Below, in pieces: positions 22,593-28,333 of a stretch of 28,333 nt of DNA. This stretch comes from Bacillota bacterium (GTDB lineage Bacteria; Bacillota; Clostridia; Oscillospirales; Oscillospiraceae), in assembly GCA_023459875.1 (NCBI GenBank), contig JAEWRY010000036.1, forward strand, positions 1 through 28,333, in the 5' to 3' direction. The notes beneath the pieces are model-generated. The model was not told the origin of the DNA and made no database searches. It saw nothing but the letters and a program-made list of their open reading frames with translations. The translations under genes were made by a program, and so were the position numbers. How positions within the stretch are numbered: position 1 is the first letter of the stretch; the number at the start of each line of letters is the position of its first letter.

Positions 22593-23735
22593 CTACTTCC
22601 TCTCGGGGAAACCGGGTATCGTGTCGAACTCGGCGGACACGTCCTTTAACAGCTCCGGGATGGGGAGGTGCTGGGGGCAGACGCTCTCGCACTTGCGGCA
22701 GGCGATGCACTCGCCCGCCCTGCCATGTTGCGCGGCGAGATTCAGGTAATAGACGAACTGGCTGGAAAAATTGTCCGACAGGGCGTGCTTCACGTTGTTA
22801 TAAAGGGCGAAATAATCGGGGATGGCGATCTTCTTCGGGCAGCCCTTTTCGCAGTACCGGCAGGTGGTGCAGCCGATGGCGGTGTTTTCGTTAAGGATGC
22901 CGGTGACGCCTTCGATGATTTTTACCTCTTCCCCGCCGAGGGGCTTGAAGTCCGCCATGTAGGTGGTGTTGTCCAAAAGCTGTTCCAGCGTGCTCATGCC
23001 GCTGAGCACCATGATTACGCCTTCCTGGCTCGCGGCAAACCGGACGGCCCAGGAGGCGACGGACAGCTCGGGATGAAACCCCTTCATCAGTTTTTCCGCC
23101 CTTTCGGGGGCAAGGGCAAGATTGCCGCCCTTCACCGGCTCCATCACAATGACGGGTTTCCCGTGCTTACGCGCCACGGCGTGGCACCGCTTGGACTGAA
23201 TCCCGGGGTTCTCCCAGTCGATGTAGTTGAGCTGAAGCTGCACGAAATCAAGCTCGGGATGGGCCGATAAGATTTCGTCCAGCAGCTCCGGCGAATCGTG
23301 GAAGGACATGCCGAAGTTTCTGATCCTGCCCTCCCGCTTTTTCCGAAGGCCGAACGAGAAGCTGTCCAATCCGCAGGCTTTTTGATAGGTGTTCACGCCG
23401 ATGTTGTGAAGCAGGTAGTAATCGAAATAGGAGACGCCGCAGTTTTGAAGCTGCTCGGCGAAGACCGCCTCCATCTCCTCCGGCGACTTCACATCTCTCA
23501 TGGGCAGCTTGGTGGCGAGGATAAATTCATCCCTGTTGTGCCTCTGCGCCAGAGACTTCCTGAGTGCCTCCTCGGCCCGGTAGTTATGATAGACGTAAGC
23601 GGTGTCGAAGTAGGAAAAGCCCCTTTCCAGAAAGGCGTCCACCATTTGGTTTATGGTTTCGTAATCAAAGGAAGCCTGGTCGCCGGGGTCCAGAAGGGGC
23701 AGGCGCATAAAGCCGAAGCCGAGTTTTTTATCCAA
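22593..23735 (-). CDS. Aldo/keto reductase with C-terminal ferredoxin domain
   Basis: A 380-residue protein. Residues 1-280 are an AKR barrel with the catalytic tetrad Asp44, Tyr49, Lys76 and His110 (in FDTAYVYHN, LATKLP and LLHN). The C-terminal 100 residues carry two cluster motifs, CTTCRYCEKGCP and CIACRKCESVCP. It belongs to the Fe-S AKR group common in anaerobes and is presumed to reduce an aldehyde or ketone with electrons from the clusters or NAD(P)H. The start is taken as TTG at 23735, six bases after AGGGTG; GTG at 23744 (three residues longer) is also possible. Confidence 0.9.
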   Translation of the reverse strand: MDKKLGFGFMRLPLLDPGDQASFDYETINQMVDAFLERGFSYFDTAYVYHNYRAEEALRKSLAQRHNRDEFILATKLPMRDVKSPEEMEAVFAEQLQNCGVSYFDYYLLHNIGVNTYQKACGLDSFSFGLRKKREGRIRNFGMSFHDSPELLDEILSAHPELDFVQLQLNYIDWENPGIQSKRCHAVARKHGKPVIVMEPVKGGNLALAPERAEKLMKGFHPELSVASWAVRFAASQEGVIMVLSGMSTLEQLLDNTTYMADFKPLGGEEVKIIEGVTGILNENTAIGCTTCRYCEKGCPKKIAIPDYFALYNNVKHALSDNFSSQFVYYLNLAAQHGRAGECIACRKCESVCPQHLPIPELLKDVSAEFDTIPGFPERK

Positions 23736-23797
23736 AGAAGTCACCCTTATACTATTTTCTTTTTAATCGGCAGATAGCTTTCTAATGAAAATCAGTA

Positions 23798-24964
23798 CTA
23801 TAAGCACATCCGAAAGATTTTTTCGATGTCTTTCTGCTGAAGCGGCTTGAAACCGGGGAGCACTCCTCCCCCGCAGGCCTTCTTCGCCATGACTTCAAAA
23901 TTGGCTCCGTCGATGCCGATTTCCGTCAGGGTAGAGGCGAGCCCGAGGGTTTGGAAGAAGAAGCCGGAGAGCAGTTCGATGCCCTTCTTCGCCGCCTCCA
24001 TGGGCTCCAGAGTCTTTTCAATGTCGAACACGTTGCAGCCGAACTGGCGGAACTTGGAGACCGTGGTCTCGTCCAGGGTGTATTCCATCCAACGGGGCGT
24101 GAGGATGGCGAGGCCAAGCCCGTGGGTGATGCCGTAGAAGGCCGATAGCTCATGCTCCATTGGGTGGCAGCTCCAGGCCTGGCGCTTGCCCCCGTCCAGA
24201 AAGCCGTTGATGGCCCAGGTGGCCGCCCACATCAGATTGGCTCTGGCCTCATAGTTCTCCGGCTCCTTGAGGGCGACGGGCGCGAATTTGATCACCGTCT
24301 TCATAAGCCCTTCCGCCATGCAGTCGAGCATATAGAGATCCTGCTCCAGATTGAAGTAGGCCTCGAAAATGTGCGAAATGATATCCGCAGCGCCGCAGGC
24401 GGTCTGGAAGGGACTCACCGTGTACGTGTTCGCGGGGTCCAGGAAGGATGCCCTGGGCAGCATGGAGGGATGCCCGCCGGCGAGCTTCTCCATGGTCTCT
24501 GGGTTGCTGATGACGCCGCCGGCGTCCATCTCCGAGCCGGTGGCGGCGATGGTCAGCACGGTCACAATGGGAAGGCAGTTTTTGATTCTGGCCTTTCGGG
24601 TGAGGAAGTCCCAGGCGTCCCCGTCGTAGAAGGCTCCCGCGCCGATGAATTTGGCCGCGTCGATGACCGAGCCGCCGCCCACGGCCAGGATGACGTCGAT
24701 GTGCTCTTTTCTGCACAGCTCGGCCCCTTTGTTTACCGACGCTACCCGCGGGTTCGGCTCAATGCCGGAAAGCTCGAAGAGCTCCAGCTCCGCGTCTTTC
24801 ACTTCGGCGGTCACCTTTCCGTACAGGCCGGCCTTTTTAATGGAGCCTCCGCCGTAAACCAGCAGCACGCGGCTGCCGTATTTCTTCAGTTCTTTTCCCA
24901 GGTTCGCCAGTTGGTTTTCCCCGAAATATACTTTGGTCGGAACGTTAAAAACGAATTTATTCAT
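23798..24964 (-). CDS. Iron-containing alcohol dehydrogenase
   Basis: A 388-residue member of the iron-dependent ADH family, probably butanol-dehydrogenase-like (FNVPTKVYFGENQL at the start). The NAD(P) motif GGGSVID is at 96-102. Metal ligands Asp194, His198, His267 and His281 all appear, in DIISHIFEAYF and HPMEHELSAFYGITHG. It should interconvert aldehydes and alcohols with NAD(P)H in fermentation or detoxification. It is separated from the aldo/keto reductase gene by about 60 bases, and its own promoter precedes it. Confidence 0.93.
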   Translation of the reverse strand: MNKFVFNVPTKVYFGENQLANLGKELKKYGSRVLLVYGGGSIKKAGLYGKVTAEVKDAELELFELSGIEPNPRVASVNKGAELCRKEHIDVILAVGGGSVIDAAKFIGAGAFYDGDAWDFLTRKARIKNCLPIVTVLTIAATGSEMDAGGVISNPETMEKLAGGHPSMLPRASFLDPANTYTVSPFQTACGAADIISHIFEAYFNLEQDLYMLDCMAEGLMKTVIKFAPVALKEPENYEARANLMWAATWAINGFLDGGKRQAWSCHPMEHELSAFYGITHGLGLAILTPRWMEYTLDETTVSKFRQFGCNVFDIEKTLEPMEAAKKGIELLSGFFFQTLGLASTLTEIGIDGANFEVMAKKACGGGVLPGFKPLQQKDIEKIFRMCL

Positions 24965-25016
24965 ATGCTCTGTCCTTTCTTATAAGCACGTGTTTTTCAC
25001 TGCTGTTCTTATCTTA

Positions 25017-25047
25017 AGCATAACATCAGAAGTTCACCCAAAGTCAA
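25017..25047 (-). promoter_or_regulatory. Promoter of the alcohol dehydrogenase gene with 19-bp spacer
   Basis: On the minus strand TTGACT and TATGCT are 19 bases apart, longer than the usual 17. Long spacers with a partial dyad between the boxes (here CTTTGGGT and ACTTCTGA) are typical of promoters activated by MerR-family regulators, which are often found beside aldehyde-related dehydrogenases. The dyad is imperfect and no MerR gene lies in the window. Confidence 0.4.
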
Positions 25048-25119
25048 GGGTTTTATACAAAATTTTATTAAATTTATTCTTCTTATAACCGGCGGCGGCA
25101 AAGGGGGGCGCCTTTCCTC

Positions 25120-25148
25120 TTGATTTCACGGCCCGGGCGGGATAAAAT
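25120..25148 (+). promoter_or_regulatory. Sigma-A promoter of the pyrophosphatase gene
   Basis: TTGATT, a 17-base spacer and TAAAAT, about 47 bases before the ATG. AAGGAG follows as ribosome binding site. Confidence 0.65.
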
Positions 25149-25195
25149 GGGTTCACCCTCCAACGGGAAAGATCCGCGTATGAAGGAGCTTAACT

Positions 25196-26869
25196 ATGAA
25201 TAATCAAGTGTTTGTGATCGGGCACAAGAACCCGGATACGGATTCCATCTGCTCGGCTGTCGCCTACGCGAACCTGAAAAGCAAGCTGTATAAAGAGGAA
25301 TACATCCCCAAGCGGGCCGGGGAAATCAGCGAGGAGACCCGTTTCGTCCTGGACCGGTTCGGCTTTCAGGCGCCCGAACTCATGGATTACGCGGGCACCC
25401 AGGTGAGAGACATCGACATCCGCAGGGGCGAAGGGCTCTCCAGCGGCATTTCCCTCAAAAAGGCGTGGAACCTGATGAGGGATTTGACCGTCGCCACCAT
25501 GCCCATCACGGAAGGACCCAGGCTCACCGGCATCATCTCGGTCAAGGACATCGCCACCGCCAACATGGATATCTACGACAACCGTATCCTGGCCGAAGCA
25601 AAGACCTCCTACAAAAACATACTGGAGACCCTGGACGGAACTCTGCTCATCGGGGACGCCGACGCCGCCGTCACCGGCGGCAAGGTTCTCATCGCGGCGG
25701 CAAATCCCGACCAGCTGGAAGACTATATCGAAAAGGACGACATCGTCATTCTCGGCAACCGCTACGACTCCCAGATCTGCGCCGTGGAGATGAACGCCGC
25801 GTGCATCATTGTCTGCCTTGGCTCACCGGTGAGCAAAACGATCCTGAAGCTGGCCGAGGAAAAGCTCTGCGCGGTCATCACCACCCCCCACGACTCCTAC
25901 ACGGTGGCCCGTCTCATCAACCAGAGCATGCCGGTGAGCTTTTTCATGCGGCGCGACCACCTGGTGACCTTTGAAATCGACGAGTACACCGAGGAAGTGA
26001 CGAACGTCATGGCCAAGGTGCGCCACCGGGACTTCCCCGTGGTGGACATCTACGGCAACTACATCGGTATGATCTCCCGCCGGTCTTTGCTGGACACCCA
26101 GAAGAAAAAGGTCATTCTGGTGGACCACAACGAGAAATCCCAGGCGGTGGACGGACTGGAGGGGGCGGAGATCCTGGAGATCGTCGACCACCACAGGCTG
26201 GGCGGCCCCGAGACCATGAGCCCCATCTTCGTGCGCAACCAGCCGGTGGGCTGCACCGCCACCATCATCTATCAGATGTACAACGAAAATCAGATCGCCG
26301 TGGAGCCCGGCATCGCGGGGCTCCTGTGCGCCGCCATCCTCTCGGACACCCTCATGTTCCGCTCCCCCACCTGCACCCCCGCCGACATCGCCGCGGCGGA
26401 AACCCTGGCGGGGATCGCGAAGCTCGATATTCCCGGGTTCGCCAGCGAGCTCTTCCTGGCGGGGAGCAACCTCAAGGACAAGTCGCCCGAGGAAATTCTG
26501 CACCAGGATTACAAGAAATTCTCCGTCGAAGGCCTGGAGCTGGCCGTCACCCAGAACACCTTTATGAACGCCGAGGAGCTTAAAATCGTGAGCGACCGCC
26601 TTTGCGAATATCTGGAGCCGGGCAAAAACCGCAAGGAAGTGGATATGCTCTTCGTCATGCTGACGAACATCCTGGAGGAGAGCACCACCCTGCTCTTCTA
26701 CGGCGAGGGCGCCAGGGAGGTGGCCGAGTGCGCCATGAAGAAAACGGCCGAGGACGAGAAGCTGCTCCTGGAGGGCGTGGTCTCCCGCAAAAAGCAGCTC
26801 ATTCCCGCCCTGATGGCCGCCCTGCGGCATTACGAGCACTCCGCCCACGCCTCGAAAAAAGGCAAATAA
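25196..26869 (+). CDS. ppaC: Manganese-dependent inorganic pyrophosphatase with CBS-DRTGG insert
   Basis: A 557-residue family II pyrophosphatase, longer than the ~310-residue form because of a regulatory insert. Residues 1-65 start the DHH domain with GHKNPDTDS (His10, Asp14, Asp16 as metal ligands). About 70-130 is the first CBS part, 135-250 a DRTGG-type region, and 250-305 the second CBS part. Then come the remaining metal motifs VDHNEKSQ and VDHHRLGG (DHH), and about 440-555 is the DHHA2 substrate domain. It splits pyrophosphate to phosphate; in characterised relatives AMP/ADP inhibit through CBS and diadenosine polyphosphates activate. ATG follows AAGGAG. Confidence 0.95.
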   Translation: MNNQVFVIGHKNPDTDSICSAVAYANLKSKLYKEEYIPKRAGEISEETRFVLDRFGFQAPELMDYAGTQVRDIDIRRGEGLSSGISLKKAWNLMRDLTVATMPITEGPRLTGIISVKDIATANMDIYDNRILAEAKTSYKNILETLDGTLLIGDADAAVTGGKVLIAAANPDQLEDYIEKDDIVILGNRYDSQICAVEMNAACIIVCLGSPVSKTILKLAEEKLCAVITTPHDSYTVARLINQSMPVSFFMRRDHLVTFEIDEYTEEVTNVMAKVRHRDFPVVDIYGNYIGMISRRSLLDTQKKKVILVDHNEKSQAVDGLEGAEILEIVDHHRLGGPETMSPIFVRNQPVGCTATIIYQMYNENQIAVEPGIAGLLCAAILSDTLMFRSPTCTPADIAAAETLAGIAKLDIPGFASELFLAGSNLKDKSPEEILHQDYKKFSVEGLELAVTQNTFMNAEELKIVSDRLCEYLEPGKNRKEVDMLFVMLTNILEESTTLLFYGEGAREVAECAMKKTAEDEKLLLEGVVSRKKQLIPALMAALRHYEHSAHASKKGK

Positions 26870-26875
26870 ACTTGC

Positions 26876-26890
26876 CGCGGAGAAGTCCTT
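26876..26890. repeat. 15-bp direct repeat, left copy, flanking element A2
   Basis: CGCGGAGAAGTCCTT, identical to 27079-27093 on the other side of element A2. Together with GC just before, it forms the left arm of an interrupted terminator whose right arm is at 27094-27108. Confidence 0.8.
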
Positions 26891-27078
26891 CGTCCTTTTC
26901 GCCACCGGCGAAAAGCTTTTGCGGATTTTGCGTTGCGTTTGCGTGACCGAAATCCGCAAAAGGCTCAATACCAGTGCCCAGCGGGAATTCACTTCCCGCT
27001 GGGCACTCTTTGTGCGGCTCCAAAGAGCCGCTTCCAACTTATCGTTTTGTCGAAAAACATGGTTTTTCGACAGACTGT
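26891..27078 (-). repeat. Multi-hairpin repeat element, family A, copy 2 (inverted)
   Basis: Copy of the family A chain in reverse order: 26895-26915 CTTTTCGCC/GGCGAAAAG; 26916-26962 CTTTTGCGGATTT with complement; 26973-27007 a 15-bp perfect stem AGTGCCCAGCGGGAA with loop TTCAC; 27014-27031 GCGGCTC/GAGCCGC; 27048-27072 TGTCGAAAAAC/GTTTTTCGACA. Relative to copy 1 the 15-bp stem carries a T-A to C-G pair change on both arms. The element sits inside the pyrophosphatase terminator and before uppP. Confidence 0.9.
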
Positions 27079-27114
27079 CGCGGAGAAGTCCTTGGACTTC
27101 TCCGCGGCTTTCTT
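27079..27114 (+). terminator. Terminator after the pyrophosphatase gene, split by element A2
   Basis: A 13-bp stem (CGCGGAGAAGTCC and complement) with loop TT, followed by GCTTTCTT. It lies 210 bases after the stop, unusually far. Joining the copy at 26874-26890 to the right arm gives a 15-bp stem, so the intact terminator was originally about five bases after the stop. Confidence 0.8.
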
Positions 27115-27166
27115 ACAATATCGTAAGGAAAATGTAAGACAAATAGATGGATATTTTCAGCGCGGC

Positions 27167-27175
27167 TGGTATAAT
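27167..27175 (+). promoter_or_regulatory. Extended -10 promoter of uppP
   Basis: TGGTATAAT matches the extended -10 consensus, without a clear -35, about 28 bases before the uppP ATG. It excludes the upstream in-frame ATG at 27147 as the start. Confidence 0.65.
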
Positions 27176-27203
27176 CTTCTTTGTATTAATGGGAGGTTAT
27201 GCT

Positions 27204-28022
27204 ATGGAATTCATCAAAGCCGCCCTCTACGGAGTCGTGGAGGGAATCACGGAGTGGCTGCCGGTGAGCAGCACGGGCCACATTATTTTGCTTGGCGAGT
27301 TTCTGCCGCTGGACGTCACTCCGGAATTCATGAAGCTTTTTCTGGTGGTCATCCAGCTGGGGGCCATCCTGGCGGTCGTCACCCTCTTCTGGGGGCAGCT
27401 CTTCCCCTTTTCCTTCGGGGGCGGGCCGGTTATCAGGAAAGATATTTTCGTCATGTGGTTCAAGGTGGCCGTGGCCTGTGTCCCGGCCGTGGTCGTGGAG
27501 GTGCTGTGGGGCGACGAGATAGACGCCGCGTTCTACAATTACCAGACGGTCGCGGCGGCTCTCATCGTCGTGGGCGTCTTATTTCTCGCGGTGGAGCACT
27601 TTAATAAAAACAGAAGGGCGTCCGTCACGAATATCGCGGGAATTACTTACCGGACAGCCTTTCTCATCGGCCTGTTCCAACTGGCGGCCGCGGTCTTTCC
27701 CGGTACCTCCCGCTCGGGAGCGACCATTCTGGGCGCCCTGCTTCTGGGCGTTTCGCGCACGGCGGCGGCAGAATTCACCTTTTTCCTGGCGGTGCCCGTC
27801 ATGTTCGGCGCGAGCCTCTACAAGCTGGCGAAATTCGGCCTGGCCTTCGCGGGACCCGAGCTTCTCATTCTGGCGGTGGGCACGGCGGTGGCCTATTTCG
27901 TGTCCCTGGCGGTGATTCGGTTTTTAATGGGATACATTAAAAAACACGATTTCGTCCCCTTCGGATGGTACCGGATCGTGTTGGGAATCGCGGTGTTCGC
28001 TTATTTTTCGCTGGCTGCATGA
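27204..28022 (+). CDS. uppP: Undecaprenyl-diphosphatase UppP (BacA)
   Basis: A 272-residue membrane protein with about eight hydrophobic segments. The two active-site motifs are complete: EGITEWLPVSSTGH at 13-26 and PGTSRSGAT at 166-174. It removes a phosphate from undecaprenyl pyrophosphate at the membrane to recycle the carrier for peptidoglycan synthesis, and extra copies give bacitracin resistance. GGGAGG lies seven bases before the ATG. It has its own promoter and is followed by a hairpin. Confidence 0.96.
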   Translation: MEFIKAALYGVVEGITEWLPVSSTGHIILLGEFLPLDVTPEFMKLFLVVIQLGAILAVVTLFWGQLFPFSFGGGPVIRKDIFVMWFKVAVACVPAVVVEVLWGDEIDAAFYNYQTVAAALIVVGVLFLAVEHFNKNRRASVTNIAGITYRTAFLIGLFQLAAAVFPGTSRSGATILGALLLGVSRTAAAEFTFFLAVPVMFGASLYKLAKFGLAFAGPELLILAVGTAVAYFVSLAVIRFLMGYIKKHDFVPFGWYRIVLGIAVFAYFSLAA

Positions 28023-28028
28023 TTATAA

Positions 28029-28054
28029 AGCTCTGAACGGAGAGGTTCAGAGCT
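28029..28054 (+). terminator. Terminator hairpin of uppP, T-tract missing
   Basis: A perfect 10-bp stem (AGCTCTGAAC and complement, loop GGAGAG) six bases after the stop. The T-tract expected next is replaced by GGGGCTGTCG, the beginning of repeat element A3. Confidence 0.75.
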
Positions 28055-28056
28055 GG

Positions 28057-28164
28057 GGCTGTCGAAAAACCATGTTTTTCACAAAACGGTTAGATGGAAG
28101 CGGCTCTCTTGAGCCGCACAGAAAGTGCCCTGCGGGAAGTGAATTCCCGCTGGGCACTGATATT
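28057..28164 (+). repeat. Multi-hairpin repeat element, family A, copy 3 (truncated)
   Basis: It carries the first three hairpins of the chain. The TGTCGAAAAAC stem is damaged by loss of GA on its right arm. GCGGCTC/GAGCCGC (loop TCTT) is intact at 28100-28117, and the AGTGCCC stem at 28124-28158 has one T-T mismatch. After GATATT, where copies 1 and 2 continue into CTTTTGCGG, family B element B2 begins. Confidence 0.85.
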
Positions 28165-28333
28165 TAATGTCCACTGAACAAATGCGATTTCCGAATCGCA
28201 TTTGCCAAAAGGGCAATCATTGCCCTTTTGGGCGGCAAAACAACATTGTTTTACCGCTTCAGATACATTGATGACTGTCCGTTTAGATTTGCGGACACAC
28301 GCCGCAAATCTAAAGTGCAAGGTTTTTGACCAT
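28165..28333 (+). mobile_element. MITE-like element, family B, copy 2 (cut by window edge)
   Basis: Starts with TAATGTCCACTGAA, identical to the left terminal repeat of copy 1, and follows it to the window end with few differences. Hairpins keep pairing where copies differ: the second stem has A-T instead of G-C at one position, and TTTAGATTTGCGG/CCGCAAATCTAAA replaces T-A by A-T. The insertion lies inside element A3. Confidence 0.85.

Noticed and set aside
25823..27037. A 404-codon open frame on the minus strand
   Set aside because: Antisense to the CBS-pyrophosphatase and running into repeat element A2; composition is that of a shadow frame.
26891..27078. Group IIC intron inserted at a terminator
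   Set aside because: The location next to terminators is suggestive, but the element is short, lacks a GUGYG start, a domain V-like hairpin and a reverse transcriptase.

Overview
The window looks like chromosomal DNA from an anaerobic, fairly GC-rich member of the Clostridia, perhaps Oscillospiraceae-like. Reasons: strong AGGAGG-type ribosome binding sites with frequent GTG/TTG starts, sigma-A promoters, lipobox lipoproteins, a CBS-domain family II pyrophosphatase, a DUF4489-like protein, and Fe-S or iron-dependent oxidoreductases. No phage, plasmid, CRISPR, rRNA or tRNA genes were seen. The placement is inferred from gene families, not from a marker gene.

Layout. 1-1733 (minus): the N-terminal part of a secreted repeat protein that runs off the left edge. 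2040-4944 (plus): a TetR-like regulator with its own palindromic operator, followed by an ABC exporter (ATPase and two permeases) joined by ATGA overlaps. 5032-8684: a stand-alone lipoyl-domain protein, a DUF4489-like protein, a redoxin, the decayed remains of an ABC ATPase gene, and a PAS-GGDEF diguanylate cyclase. 8916-12173 (minus): a probable five-gene operon with a DUF2974/Mbeg1-like hydrolase, an HD protein, an Asp/Glu racemase-family protein and two CrcB fluoride channels. 12337-14125 (minus): a lipoprotein, ECF sigma factor, small membrane protein and Yip1-like protein in one operon. 14528-16812 (minus): a polar amino-acid ABC importer. 17334-20952: a C39-like papain-fold protein, two membrane proteins (one with a propeller-like region) and a NERD-like protein. 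21018-24964 (minus): an MBL-fold hydrolase, a QueG-like Fe-S protein, an aldo/keto reductase with ferredoxin clusters and an iron alcohol dehydrogenase. 25196-28022 (plus): CBS-pyrophosphatase and undecaprenyl-diphosphatase UppP, both in phosphate/pyrophosphate handling.

The most notable structure is non-coding. Two families of multi-hairpin repeats sit in intergenic gaps. Family A (14255-14457, 26891-27078 inverted, 28057-28164) is a chain of 4-5 hairpins. Family B (16942-17200 complete, 28165-28333 cut by the window edge) is a 259-bp MITE-like element with 14-bp terminal inverted repeats and TA at its ends. The second B copy has inserted into the third A copy. One A copy splits the pyrophosphatase terminator and is bounded by 15-bp direct repeats. 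Several stems differ between copies by paired, compensatory changes, so the folded form seems to be maintained. Neither family encodes a protein here.
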